Below, piece after piece: positions 1 through 5,923 of a stretch of 8,842 nt of DNA. Origin of the DNA: Gammaproteobacteria bacterium (lineage in GTDB: Bacteria; Pseudomonadota; Gammaproteobacteria; Pseudomonadales; Azotimanducaceae_A); the NCBI GenBank assembly GCA_028819775.1, contig JAPPKV010000433.1, positions 1 through 8,842 of the forward strand, given 5' to 3'. Under the pieces are notes generated by a model. It was not told where the DNA came from. It saw only the letters and a list, made by a program, of their open reading frames with translations, and searched no databases. Made by a program: the position numbers and the translations under genes. Position 1 is the stretch's first letter. Every line of letters starts with the position of its first letter.

Positions 1-82
1 GCGGCGGGGTCACTTCGAGCAGCGCCGGCCCCTTCGGCCGGCGGCGCTTGATCAGTTTGAGTGGATTGAGTCTCATCTTCAT
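1..82 (-). CDS. N-terminal fragment of an unidentified protein, cut by the left edge
   Basis: An open frame on the minus strand starts at the ATG at 82-80 and runs off the window. It reads MKMRLNPLKLIKRRRPKGP and then ALLEVTPP. A basic N-terminus followed by a 'LLEVTPP' strand faintly recalls the start of large VirB4-like or conjugation-type ATPases found in Actinobacteria and Patescibacteria, but 27 residues cannot prove this. The frame is also open back to an ATG at 136-134, adding 18 residues (MRTNEHPSSR...). Neither start has a good ribosome binding site, and I prefer 82 because the extension is rich in Pro and Arg with less GC-biased codons. It is divergent from the HTH gene at 578, and the GATTGCA site cluster lies between them. 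A strong GC hairpin (22-47) falls inside the coding sequence. Confidence 0.45.
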   Translation of the reverse strand, partial: MKMRLNPLKLIKRRRPKGPALLEVTPP

Positions 83-337
83 GTCCGTTCGTGGTGGTCG
101 CGGAAACCGCGACGATGGGTGTTCGTTCGTCCTCATCTGGTCATTGTTCGGCCCCCGCGTTCCGTCGGCTATCCTCTCTATGTAGTGCACTAGTTCGGAG
201 TTCGGTAGGGCGCGGGCGTCGGTATAGCAAGTGATTGATCGGGGCCGGACGGGAGTGTTGCCTGAGACACCCTGGTGCTGTGCGGACAGCCTGAGGCCCT
301 CGATTGCGGTCGGGGGCGTGTACAGGAATCCGGACTC

Positions 338-354
338 GATTGCAGAGTGCAATC
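338..354. repeat. Perfect inverted repeat GATTGCA-GAG-TGCAATC
   Basis: The two 7-bp arms are exact reverse complements around a GAG spacer. The arm is the same heptamer that forms the tandem array at 444-487, so this is probably a dimer binding site for the same protein rather than an RNA hairpin. Confidence 0.7.
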
Positions 355-443
355 GGGGCCGGATCTCCAGTCCTGGGCTGGACTTCGTGCCTCCTACCGG
401 GAGTGAATCGCAAGCAGAGGGGTGCAAGGGCTCCTTCCCCCTG

Positions 444-487
444 GATTGCAGTGAGATTGCAGTGAAGTTGCACTTGGATTGCGGTGT
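444..487 (+). repeat. Four 11-bp tandem units (heptamer plus 4-bp spacer)
   Basis: The units are GATTGCAGTGA (444-454), GATTGCAGTGA (455-465), AGTTGCACTTG (466-476) and GATTGCGGTGT (477-487). The first two are identical, and the other two keep the TTGC core and the 11-bp phase. A heptamer repeated every 11 bp places each site on the same DNA face, as known for PhoB/OmpR-type and SARP-type regulators. The array ends about 90 bp before the GTG of the HTH gene. Which protein binds it is inference. Confidence 0.7.
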
Positions 488-564
488 TGGCCGGATTGTC
501 CGCGGGTGGGGCGGGGTTACGGACACCTCGTGGACACGAGCCCCCTGTGTTCCAGGCGACAGGC

Positions 565-580
565 GGGGAGGGGCCGGGTG
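565..580 (+). promoter_or_regulatory. Ribosome binding site and GTG start of the HTH gene
   Basis: The purine-rich GGGGAGGGG lies immediately upstream of GTG 578. It supports this start over the in-frame ATG at 479, which lies at the end of the GATTGCA array and has no ribosome binding site. Confidence 0.55.
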
Positions 581-1411
581 AGCCGGCGGGGACGCGAGGG
601 GGCTCCCAGCGACGAGGTGTTGCTTCAGGCGCTGGACCGCCTGGTCGAGCGCGAGGGCATCGTCGAGGCGGGCGACCAGCTGGGCGTCAACTACCGCACG
701 GCGGCCAAGTGTCTCGAAGAGCGGCACGTCAGCCGGCGGATGCGCCAGGCGCTGGAGAAGTACCTGCGCGAACAGAGAGAACAGGAAGAGCCGGGAGACC
801 AGGCGACTGCTCCGGTGCCGGACGAACAGGGGGGTGGGGAGGAGGCCGGTCTACAGGAACCTGGGGAGGACTGGCGGCGGGCAGTGGACGAACTGCGGGT
901 CGAACTGGCGTCGCTGCGAGAACGGGTGGAGGCGGTTGAGGGCCATGTCTCACGGGGGCCTGATCACGGAGCTGGCGGGGTCGATGTGGACGATGTGGAT
1001 GCCGGACAAGGGGTTGAGCAACGGCGGCCTGTGGTCGCACCCCGCCGCGTCTTCCCCGAGCTGATCACTGAAGATCTGGAGCCCGGCGAGGAGCAGGTCT
1101 ACGGGGCGGCGGCCGAGGAGGTCGTCCAGTGGCGCGAGGCCTGGGCGGCACGCAAGGCGGCGCCCTACACCTTGGACTGGCTGCGGGCGGAGCGGCGGCG
1201 ATTGGAGCTAGAGCTTCGGCTGATCGGGGTGTTCGGACTGACCCCGCCCCCTGCCGATGCGCCCTGGCGCGAACGACGCCGGGACAGGGAACTCGAATGG
1301 CGTCGGCGGTCGCTCAGGCGGCTGCGCTGGCAGCTTCCGCTGACCTGGTGCCTGCATTGGCTGCTTCGGGTGCTGACGCTGGGGCGCTGGGGACGAACGA
1401 GCGAGCGCTGA
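578..1411 (+). CDS. HTH protein with coiled coil and hydrophobic C-terminal segment
   Basis: The product is 277 aa, starting at GTG 578. Residues 13-50 form a helix-turn-helix-like unit: a helix DEVLLQALDRLVEREG, then EAGDQLGVNYRTAAKCLEE, in which 'LGVNYRT' is the turn and recognition helix. It is followed by RRMRQALEKYL. Residues about 65-97 are an acidic, Gly/Gln-rich linker. Residues 99-123 (DELRVELASLRERVEAVEG) form a heptad-like coiled coil. A second charged helical region at 178-250 ends in a short hydrophobic segment, LPLTWCLHWLLRVLTLG (253-269), which could be a membrane-associating helix or a protein contact. I infer a sequence-specific DNA-binding, probably dimeric regulator; the GATTGCA array upstream is its obvious candidate target (autoregulation). 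I do not recognise a named family. A replication initiator is an alternative, given the iteron-like repeats, but no Rep catalytic motif is visible. Confidence 0.75.
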   Translation: MSRRGREGAPSDEVLLQALDRLVEREGIVEAGDQLGVNYRTAAKCLEERHVSRRMRQALEKYLREQREQEEPGDQATAPVPDEQGGGEEAGLQEPGEDWRRAVDELRVELASLRERVEAVEGHVSRGPDHGAGGVDVDDVDAGQGVEQRRPVVAPRRVFPELITEDLEPGEEQVYGAAAEEVVQWREAWAARKAAPYTLDWLRAERRRLELELRLIGVFGLTPPPADAPWRERRRDRELEWRRRSLRRLRWQLPLTWCLHWLLRVLTLGRWGRTSER

Positions 1412-1658
1412 CGGTTAGGTGAGTTGCGGGAGGGAGCGGGGCTCAAGGCCCTCACGGGACCGGTGCGCTACTGCGCCGGGGCTCAAGGCCCGCGCCGATC
1501 ACTGACTCCCTCCGTGACTCCAGCGTAACGCGGCGACCGTCGAATCGCTGCGTGGCTTAGACGATGTGCACACGTCTCGATCGTGGTCTGGAAGACAGGA
1601 GGGCGCTCGTAGAGATGACAGATCGAAGAGACGACGCTGGCGGGATAGCTGCGGGGCT
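1412..1658. other. Convergent intergenic gap with a duplicated 14-mer
   Basis: This lies between the 3' ends of the HTH gene (plus) and the nuclease gene (minus). GGGGCTCAAGGCCC occurs at 1438-1451 and again, exact, at 1478-1491, 40 bp apart. Each copy can fold as GGGC-TCAAG-GCCC (4-bp stem, 5-nt loop). These may be weak terminators or protein sites; there is no T-tract. I see no gene here: the frames present have no ribosome binding site. Confidence 0.4.
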
Positions 1659-2969
1659 TCAGGGATCCAAGGACGGACGCCACAGTCCAGGCTTCGCCTC
1701 GACCAACCGCCGGACAATCTCATCCGGGGAGCTGTCGCCGGTCTTGAGCGACTTCCACAGCAGGTAGAGATCCGTCGTGAGCAGGCAGACCGCACCGACG
1801 ATCTCGGCGCTCTCGTCTATCTGCTTGTCGGGACTGGGGCGGTCTGATGGCTCCATCTCGCGCCACGGGTTGACCAACCAGATCGTCAGGTTCGGTGCTC
1901 GTCCTGTCTCTCGGTTGTAGCGCTCCCGGTGCATCCGGACCTGTTGGGCGTCCTTGGCTCTGATCCCCTTGGTGTAACCCTTGACCTCGACGATGGCCTC
2001 CCACTTTGGTTGGGCGGCGAGCGTCAGCCGCAGGTCTTCGTGCTTCGCTTCATGCGGCTGCTTCGCCTCGTCCATCTGCTCGACGGCGAAGCCCATCTCC
2101 TCCAGCATCTCGCCGACCGCGCCGACCAGCTGATCGCCGTCCTCCCGAATCGTGCGGCGGACGGTCGCCTCGGCCCGGCTTCCCACTCGTGCGAGGTCCT
2201 CTACGAGACGCTGCCTCTCACGCTCCAGGCGCTCGCGCTCGCGCTCGATCTCGGAGATGGCGCCGGCGATGGCGTCTTCCTCGGGCGTGTACCAATGGTA
2301 CGAATCACTGAGCAGAGAGGGAGGCTCAGGCACTCGCTTCGGGTCGAACTCGCTGATGTCGGTCAAGAACGCCCTGAACCAGGGTGAGAGGGACGCTTCG
2401 CTGGGCAAATGCAGCGCCACGACGTCGACTGTTGGACCCCCCTCGCCGCCCCAGACGCGGTCCGCCCATTGCAGCCGCAACGCCACCGGGTGCTTCCGCG
2501 AGGTCTCAACGATGGGCTGTTGAAGCAACTCGCCGGCGTCGGTCACGGTGACGGTCGGCGGCGGTTCTGGGGCCTCGCCCAGCTGTTTGGCGAGCTGCTC
2601 GGCCGGCCCGCGGTACATCCCCGGGCATGCGAGCGCGACCGCCACCTCCCGTTCCCGGTTCCGCGTGTCCATCCTCACGTGTTCGCGAAACCGCGTGCCC
2701 CGGCGACTGCGCTTCGGCTGACTGACCCCAAGCGTCATCGGTCCGACGGTCAGAGTATGAACGCCGGCGTCGATTACGGCATTGTGCAGGCCGCTGGCGA
2801 CCACGATGTCTGTCTCGGACCAGCTGAACTGGAGCAAGTATGCCTCCACGGACTGGGGCGACCTGAGATCCCCGCAATACGAGCGGATCTCGGCCAGTTG
2901 GGAGTCGCTCAACCCGATCGCGGCGACTCTCGGGCGGTTCCTGGCGGCGCTGAACCGGTTCATGGACAT
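1659..2969 (-). CDS. Coiled-coil plus PD-(D/E)xK restriction-endonuclease-like protein
   Basis: The product is 436 aa from ATG 2969-2967. The frame also opens to GTG 3035 (22 more residues), and neither start has a clear ribosome binding site. Residues 1-225 are an unrecognised mixed domain (VAAIGLSDSQLAEIRSYCG; DIVVASGLHNAVIDAG). Residues 230-262 are a strongly charged coiled coil (EIERERERLERERQRLVEDL). Residues 280-375 look like a PD-(D/E)xK nuclease fold: EMLEEMGFAVEQMDE, then HEDLRL with the candidate metal-binding Asp312, then AIVEVKGY with Glu328 and Lys330 (the ExK half). After that comes an alpha/beta segment with TIWLVNPWRE. A C-terminal helix, DLYLLWKSL, follows. The family pattern is that of Mrr/restriction-like effector nucleases, which cut DNA in defence systems; the target here is unknown. 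The gene is divergent from the EEP gene at 3145. Expression from the shared 3036-3144 region is inference. Confidence 0.8.
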   Translation of the reverse strand: MSMNRFSAARNRPRVAAIGLSDSQLAEIRSYCGDLRSPQSVEAYLLQFSWSETDIVVASGLHNAVIDAGVHTLTVGPMTLGVSQPKRSRRGTRFREHVRMDTRNREREVAVALACPGMYRGPAEQLAKQLGEAPEPPPTVTVTDAGELLQQPIVETSRKHPVALRLQWADRVWGGEGGPTVDVVALHLPSEASLSPWFRAFLTDISEFDPKRVPEPPSLLSDSYHWYTPEEDAIAGAISEIERERERLERERQRLVEDLARVGSRAEATVRRTIREDGDQLVGAVGEMLEEMGFAVEQMDEAKQPHEAKHEDLRLTLAAQPKWEAIVEVKGYTKGIRAKDAQQVRMHRERYNRETGRAPNLTIWLVNPWREMEPSDRPSPDKQIDESAEIVGAVCLLTTDLYLLWKSLKTGDSSPDEIVRRLVEAKPGLWRPSLDP

Positions 2970-3035
2970 CGGCCAGGTGCTGCTTTCTGCGGGGTGAGTT
3001 CGCCAATTGATGAGCAAGCCTGTGACAGCTTGCAC

Positions 3036-3144
3036 AGATGTGGTTGGAGGCCTATTCAGCTACAACCTCAGGATGGAGACTACCTGCACCGACGCTGCTG
3101 ACGCGTGAGCAGGTAGACTCGCCGCGGCGTCAAGGAGCCACCGG
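3036..3144. promoter_or_regulatory. Divergent intergenic region between two nuclease-like genes
   Basis: About 109 bp (175 bp if the nuclease starts at 2969) separate the outward-facing nuclease and EEP genes, so promoters for both probably lie here. The plus-strand end carries AAGGAG (3132-3137), 7 nt before GTG 3145, a near-ideal ribosome binding site. I cannot assign promoter hexamers. Confidence 0.4.
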
Positions 3145-3210
3145 GTGACAATCACGCTGGTCTGATGGAACATTGCCAAGCGGCATCAGCCCTGGCGCGA
3201 ACTCGTCTCC
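3145..3210 (+). pseudogene. Original 5' end of the EEP gene, broken by TGA at 3163-3165
   Basis: GTG 3145 follows AAGGAG at a 7-nt spacing and reads VTITLV, then TGA (3163-3165), then WNIAKRHQPWRELVS in the same frame into the EEP protein at 3211. EEP proteins normally start with a beta strand of the type 'hhhh-S/T/C-WN', whose Asn is part of the active site. Here the stop sits exactly at the residue before Trp-Asn. The rest is uninterrupted, so this looks like one point change (for example TCA, TGC, TGG or CGA to TGA) or a sequencing error, not extensive decay. Confidence 0.75.
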
Positions 3211-4026
3211 ATGGGAGACGTGGACGTGGCGCTGATCCAGGAGGCCGGTAGCGTTGCGCCGGACGTGACCGAACAGGTGTGGCTCGGCCCTGAAGCGCAC
3301 TACGACTCCCACCACTGGAACTCGCGCTGGTACGAGGGCCGCTGGCCGCGCCTCGTCGACCGCTGGCCGATGGTCGTGCGCCTCTCGGACCGGGTCGAAC
3401 TGCAGTGGTTCAAGCAGGTCAGTCCAATCAGCTTCGTGGCTGAGGACGAGATCGCGGTCAGCGGAATCGGCACGATCGCGGCCGCCCGCGTCGTCCCGAT
3501 AGAGGATGGGACAGAGCCGTTCATCGCCATCTCGATGTACGCCCGCTGGATGAGCCCGCACCCCTCGACGCGCACGAAGTGGCGGGTCGGGCACTCAGAC
3601 GGTTCAGCGCACCGGATCCTCTCCGACCTCTCCGCGTTCATTGGCGATGCCGATCCGGCCAGCCACCGGATCATCGCCGCCGGCGACCTGAACATGGTCT
3701 ACGGCGGCATCGCGATTGAACCGCAGTCACTGGCGGCGCGCGACCAGACCGTCTTCGAGCGCTTCAAGGCCCTTGGCCTGGAGTTGGTCGGGCCGCAGTT
3801 CCCGGCCGGCCGGAAGGCGGAGCCGACGCCTCTAGGACTGCCGTCCGACTCAGGCAACGTGCCGACCTATCACACGACGAGCCAGGCGCCCGACACGGCC
3901 CAGTCGCAACTCGACTACGTGTTCGCCTCACGAGGATTCCATGAGTCGGTCAGGGTGCGCGCCCTGAACTCCGTCGAGGAGTGGGGCGCCAGCGACCATT
4001 GCCGGATCGTGATCGATGTGGACTAA
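3211..4026 (+). CDS. Endonuclease/exonuclease/phosphatase (EEP) family protein, 5'-truncated by a nonsense codon
   Basis: The uninterrupted frame from ATG 3211 encodes 271 aa; with the upstream segment from GTG 3145 it would be 293 aa. Numbered from that GTG, the EEP signature is clear: ALIQEA with the metal-binding Glu33; AISMYARW; IIAAGDLN with Asp181 and Asn183; a YHTTSQAPD loop before QLDYVFAS; and WGASDHCRIV with the catalytic Asp284-His285 pair. The family hydrolyses phosphodiester or phosphomonoester bonds in DNA, RNA, phosphoinositides or sphingolipids; the substrate here cannot be told. There is no signal peptide, so it is probably cytoplasmic. ATG 3211 lacks a ribosome binding site, and starting there would delete the first beta strand and the WN motif, so the product is probably inactive or poorly made unless TGA 3163 is read through. 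The gene is divergent from the PD-(D/E)xK gene. Confidence 0.85.
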   Translation: MGDVDVALIQEAGSVAPDVTEQVWLGPEAHYDSHHWNSRWYEGRWPRLVDRWPMVVRLSDRVELQWFKQVSPISFVAEDEIAVSGIGTIAAARVVPIEDGTEPFIAISMYARWMSPHPSTRTKWRVGHSDGSAHRILSDLSAFIGDADPASHRIIAAGDLNMVYGGIAIEPQSLAARDQTVFERFKALGLELVGPQFPAGRKAEPTPLGLPSDSGNVPTYHTTSQAPDTAQSQLDYVFASRGFHESVRVRALNSVEEWGASDHCRIVIDVD

Positions 4027-4352
4027 TTCGTTCGTTACGCAGTCCAATCCGGCGCCGACATCCGATCCAAACTCGTTCCCTGACGAAGCATCCAAGCTCA
4101 CGGTGACACCGCGTCTCCATTGCTGCGCACGGCTGCGAGAGGTGACCGCAGCCTCCGTCTCCCAAGGCGCTCCTCTCTAATGGACTAAGGGCCCTGGCAG
4201 CATCGCTTGCTGGGAAACGTCACGGTTCTCGCACCAGAACAGGCAGCACAGCCGTGCGGGATCGCCGAGCGCGATGACCTGCTCCAGCACGAGTAGTGTT
4301 CGCCGCGGCCCCAACACTCCGGTGCGCGTCGGCCCTCCGTAGCCAGCTGGTC

Positions 4353-4378
4353 CGCTGTTTGCCGTCACAGGCACAGCG
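4353..4378. repeat. Inverted repeat, stem of 6+3 bp with TT bulge
   Basis: CGCTGT-TT-GCC-GTCACA-GGC-ACAGCG folds as a 9-bp stem with a 2-nt bulge and a 6-nt loop. It has no T-tract. It could be a GC-type terminator or an RNA element. Confidence 0.35.
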
Positions 4379-4442
4379 ACCCACATAGCGGCGGTGGACG
4401 GCGGCGGAGAACGAACAACGTCTTTTGGCTGCCACACTCCTC

Positions 4443-4460
4443 AGGTTCCCCGCGGAACCT
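4443..4460. repeat. Perfect inverted repeat AGGTTCC-CCGC-GGAACCT
   Basis: The arms are 7 bp and perfectly complementary around a 4-nt spacer, immediately before a TAGATACGAT stretch that could serve as a -10 box for the gene at 4569. An operator for the HEPN-like run is a reasonable guess; a leader hairpin is the alternative. Confidence 0.4.
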
Positions 4461-4568
4461 AGATACGATGACTGCGCGGGCGCATTCACTTCTGTTCGTC
4501 CCCGCAGCACGAGCGCGGAGAGAGCCAATCAGCGGGGCCAAAGGAATCCTGGAACGACCGGAGCGGAA

Positions 4569-4790
4569 ATGGCGGCTGACATCGAACAGGTGACTATCCG
4601 GCATTCTGTGCAGGATGTGATCCGGAATCTTGAGAGCGAGCCGGTTCGGCCCGACCTCGTCGGCCAGATCACAGCCGTGCAGGTCATCGACCGCGTCTCG
4701 AGGGCCCATCTCTCGATCGAGCGGGCGCTGAAATTCATTATCACCCGTGCGGGGGGGGCCATTGAGGAAGGACCATCATCTCGGCGATAG
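4569..4790 (+). CDS. N-terminal part of a HEPN-like protein, frameshifted at a G8 tract
   Basis: ATG 4569 lies 5 nt after GGAG (4560-4563). The frame encodes 73 aa, of which the first 63 are meaningful: IRHSVQDVIRN, VGQITAVQVIDR, then a helix SRAHLSIERALKFIITRAGG. The last ten residues (AIEEGPSSRR) come after the G8 run and look out of frame. In the +1 frame the text continues GGPLRKDHHLGDRLRELTQ, which completes a typical HEPN pattern: a helix with ALKxxI, a Gly-rich turn, then H-x-L-x-x-x-L. I therefore read this as the 5' end of one gene continuing to 5907 (445 aa if one G is absent), not as an independent small gene. Confidence 0.65.
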   Translation: MAADIEQVTIRHSVQDVIRNLESEPVRPDLVGQITAVQVIDRVSRAHLSIERALKFIITRAGGAIEEGPSSRR

Positions 4791-5907
4791 GCTCCGCGAG
4801 TTGACTCAGGTTGAGCCGGAGTCGGCCGACTTCTTGATCCACGCCTTTGCGGTCGCCGTGCGGCACTATCGCTTCAACCCAAACGTAGATGACGCGCGGC
4901 ACCTCAAGTCCCTCGAGTGCTACCTCGACGTTGCCGGCTCCCACGAGGCCTTCCGCGACTTGCGCTATTGGGAACTGGACCAATCGCCCGACGAGATGTT
5001 GCTCCGCCGAACATATCTGCCGCTACACATGGAACTTCTCCACGCGGTGATGGAACTGCTTCGTGGGCGTACGCCGAGCGACACGGTGGTGAGCCGGGTC
5101 GAACGAGCAGTGAAACAGGCCATGTGGTCCGCCGCCGAACTGGCCTATGCCCCCGGCACCCCGAAGGAAGATTCAGTTCGCGTCTACTGGGAATGGTGTG
5201 GAGGATTTCCCTCCTGGAGCGACGCGCTGGCAGACGCGGCCCGACGGCAGTTCATGATCGGTGATGACTTCGCCAATGGCATGGTCATCAGGGCCCAGCG
5301 GGTGCTCCTGGAATCAACGGATCCGGCGGTCTCTTACTTCGCCGGAACGCTTGACGTGTTACCGAAACAGCCTCGGGACGTGATCCCGCCAGTGGAGTGG
5401 CTGGGGGATCCTTCGCAGCAGAGAGGGTTCGTGAATGCGCCCTCGGGAGCAACACTGGGTCTGATCGAGCGCCGCTGGGACGGCCTCTGGAGCATAACGC
5501 CGCTCCAGGAGGGGTTGGTAGCTGTGGCCGCCAAGGCAGCGACTCAAACCGACGCCCAAAGCTACCTGGCGACGTTGTTCGTCCGGGATGCCGAAGTCAC
5601 CGTGAACGGTGAACGGCGGCCGCTCAGGATCGTCGCGAACGAGCAGACCCTGTTTGGATGGAACCAAGCCCGGTTCGGCGGTGCGGATGATCCATCGACT
5701 GGGGAAGAAGTATGGTCCCAGGAGGTCGTCTTCTGGGAGGCGGATCACGGCTTGAAGCCCGATGACCGCGTTCAGATCAGGGTGCGCTCCAGACACGACA
5801 AGCCACTGGTTCACGTGTTCGAGGGAGTGGTTACGAAGGTCGAGGACCAGGAGGTCTATCTCCTCGGGAACCTCTCGTACGACGCCGACGAAACGGATAG
5901 CGAGTAG
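4747..5907 (+). CDS. HEPN-like protein, main part (C-terminal domain unknown)
   Basis: The frame from GTG 4747 encodes 386 aa, but that GTG has no ribosome binding site and lies inside the preceding frame. It is most likely the continuation of the gene starting at 4569. Residues 1-60 complete the helical HEPN-like bundle (DHHLGDRLRELTQ, DFLIHAFAVAVRHYRF). Further helices follow (LPLHMELLHAVMELLRG; RVERAVKQAMWSAAELAY), and then a mixed region, 210-386, rich in beta strands (LIERRWDGLWSITPL; PLVHVFEGVVTKVEDQEVYLL) with an acidic tail (DADETDSE). HEPN domains are often RNases of toxin-antitoxin or abortive-infection systems, but some are inactive scaffolds; I see no unambiguous Rx4-6H motif. No signal peptide is present. 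The stop is 16 nt before the lipoprotein gene, suggesting co-transcription. The HEPN assignment is by pattern and moderate; the C-terminal part I do not recognise. Confidence 0.7.
   Translation: MRGGPLRKDHHLGDRLRELTQVEPESADFLIHAFAVAVRHYRFNPNVDDARHLKSLECYLDVAGSHEAFRDLRYWELDQSPDEMLLRRTYLPLHMELLHAVMELLRGRTPSDTVVSRVERAVKQAMWSAAELAYAPGTPKEDSVRVYWEWCGGFPSWSDALADAARRQFMIGDDFANGMVIRAQRVLLESTDPAVSYFAGTLDVLPKQPRDVIPPVEWLGDPSQQRGFVNAPSGATLGLIERRWDGLWSITPLQEGLVAVAAKAATQTDAQSYLATLFVRDAEVTVNGERRPLRIVANEQTLFGWNQARFGGADDPSTGEEVWSQEVVFWEADHGLKPDDRVQIRVRSRHDKPLVHVFEGVVTKVEDQEVYLLGNLSYDADETDSE
4751..4758 (+). repeat. G8 homopolymer at the frameshift point
   Basis: Eight consecutive G, followed by CC. With seven G the frames of 4569 and 4747 fuse into a single reading frame (ITRAGGPLRKDHHLGD). 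With eight, the upstream frame ends at TAG 4788-4790. Confidence 0.85.
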
Positions 5908-5923
5908 GAGTCGGTGCGCGGCA

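Larger units (their letters stand above)
83..577. promoter_or_regulatory. Divergent intergenic region with clustered GATTGCA sites
   Basis: About 495 bp separate the two outward-facing genes. Frames read through it are low-complexity and have no ribosome binding sites, so I regard it as non-coding. It contains at least seven matches or near-matches to the heptamer GATTGCA/GATTGCG: 302-308, 338-344, 348-354 (inverted), 444-450, 455-461, 466-472 (AGTTGCA) and 477-483. It also has a 12-bp direct repeat ATCGGGGCCGGA (starting near 238 and 352) and a pair of GGACAC heptamers 11 bp apart (521-526 and 532-537). The heptamer is rare elsewhere in the window. The arrangement suggests the operator region of a repressor or activator, plausibly the HTH protein encoded just downstream, or an iteron-type origin. 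I cannot place -35 and -10 boxes with confidence. Confidence 0.55.
4027..4568. other. 542-bp gene-poor stretch with two hairpins
   Basis: No frame here has both a ribosome binding site and a recognisable product. A minus-strand frame at 4437-4177 (86 codons, with a CCLFWC cluster near its end) is open, but its GTG is only 1 nt from AGGAG and nothing in it is familiar; I leave it uncalled. Two inverted repeats are present, at 4353-4378 and 4443-4460. The stretch may hold the terminator of the EEP gene and the promoter of the HEPN-like run. Confidence 0.4.

Noticed and set aside
22..47. Strong GC hairpin (GCCGGCC-CCTTC-GGCCGGC with flanking pairs) resembling a terminator
   Set aside because: It lies within the minus-strand coding sequence that encodes RRRPKGPAL near the N-terminus and has no T-tract.
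141..473. Minus-strand 110-codon frame in the divergent leader
   Set aside because: It reads through the GATTGCA repeats and has no ribosome binding site or recognisable domain.
2409..3101. Long plus-strand frame of 230 codons
   Set aside because: It is antisense to the PD-(D/E)xK gene, whose frame has recognisable motifs; the plus-strand product is Arg/Pro-rich with no motifs.
3162..3189. Selenocysteine at TGA 3163, with CTGATG/CATCAG or TGCC-AAGC-GGCA as a SECIS hairpin
   Set aside because: The outer and inner stems compete for the same base, the apical loop is only about 12 nt past the TGA (closer than in known bacterial SECIS elements), and EEP proteins are not known selenoproteins. TGA ends several other genes here as a normal stop.
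4177..4437. Minus-strand 86-codon frame with a CCLFWC cluster
   Set aside because: AGGAG is only 1 nt from its GTG, no family is recognisable, and codon use is not convincing. It could be a remnant but is not supportable as a gene.
4747..4749. GTG 4747 as an independent start of the HEPN-like main frame
   Set aside because: It has no ribosome binding site, sits inside the upstream frame beside the G8 tract, and would cut the HEPN bundle in half.
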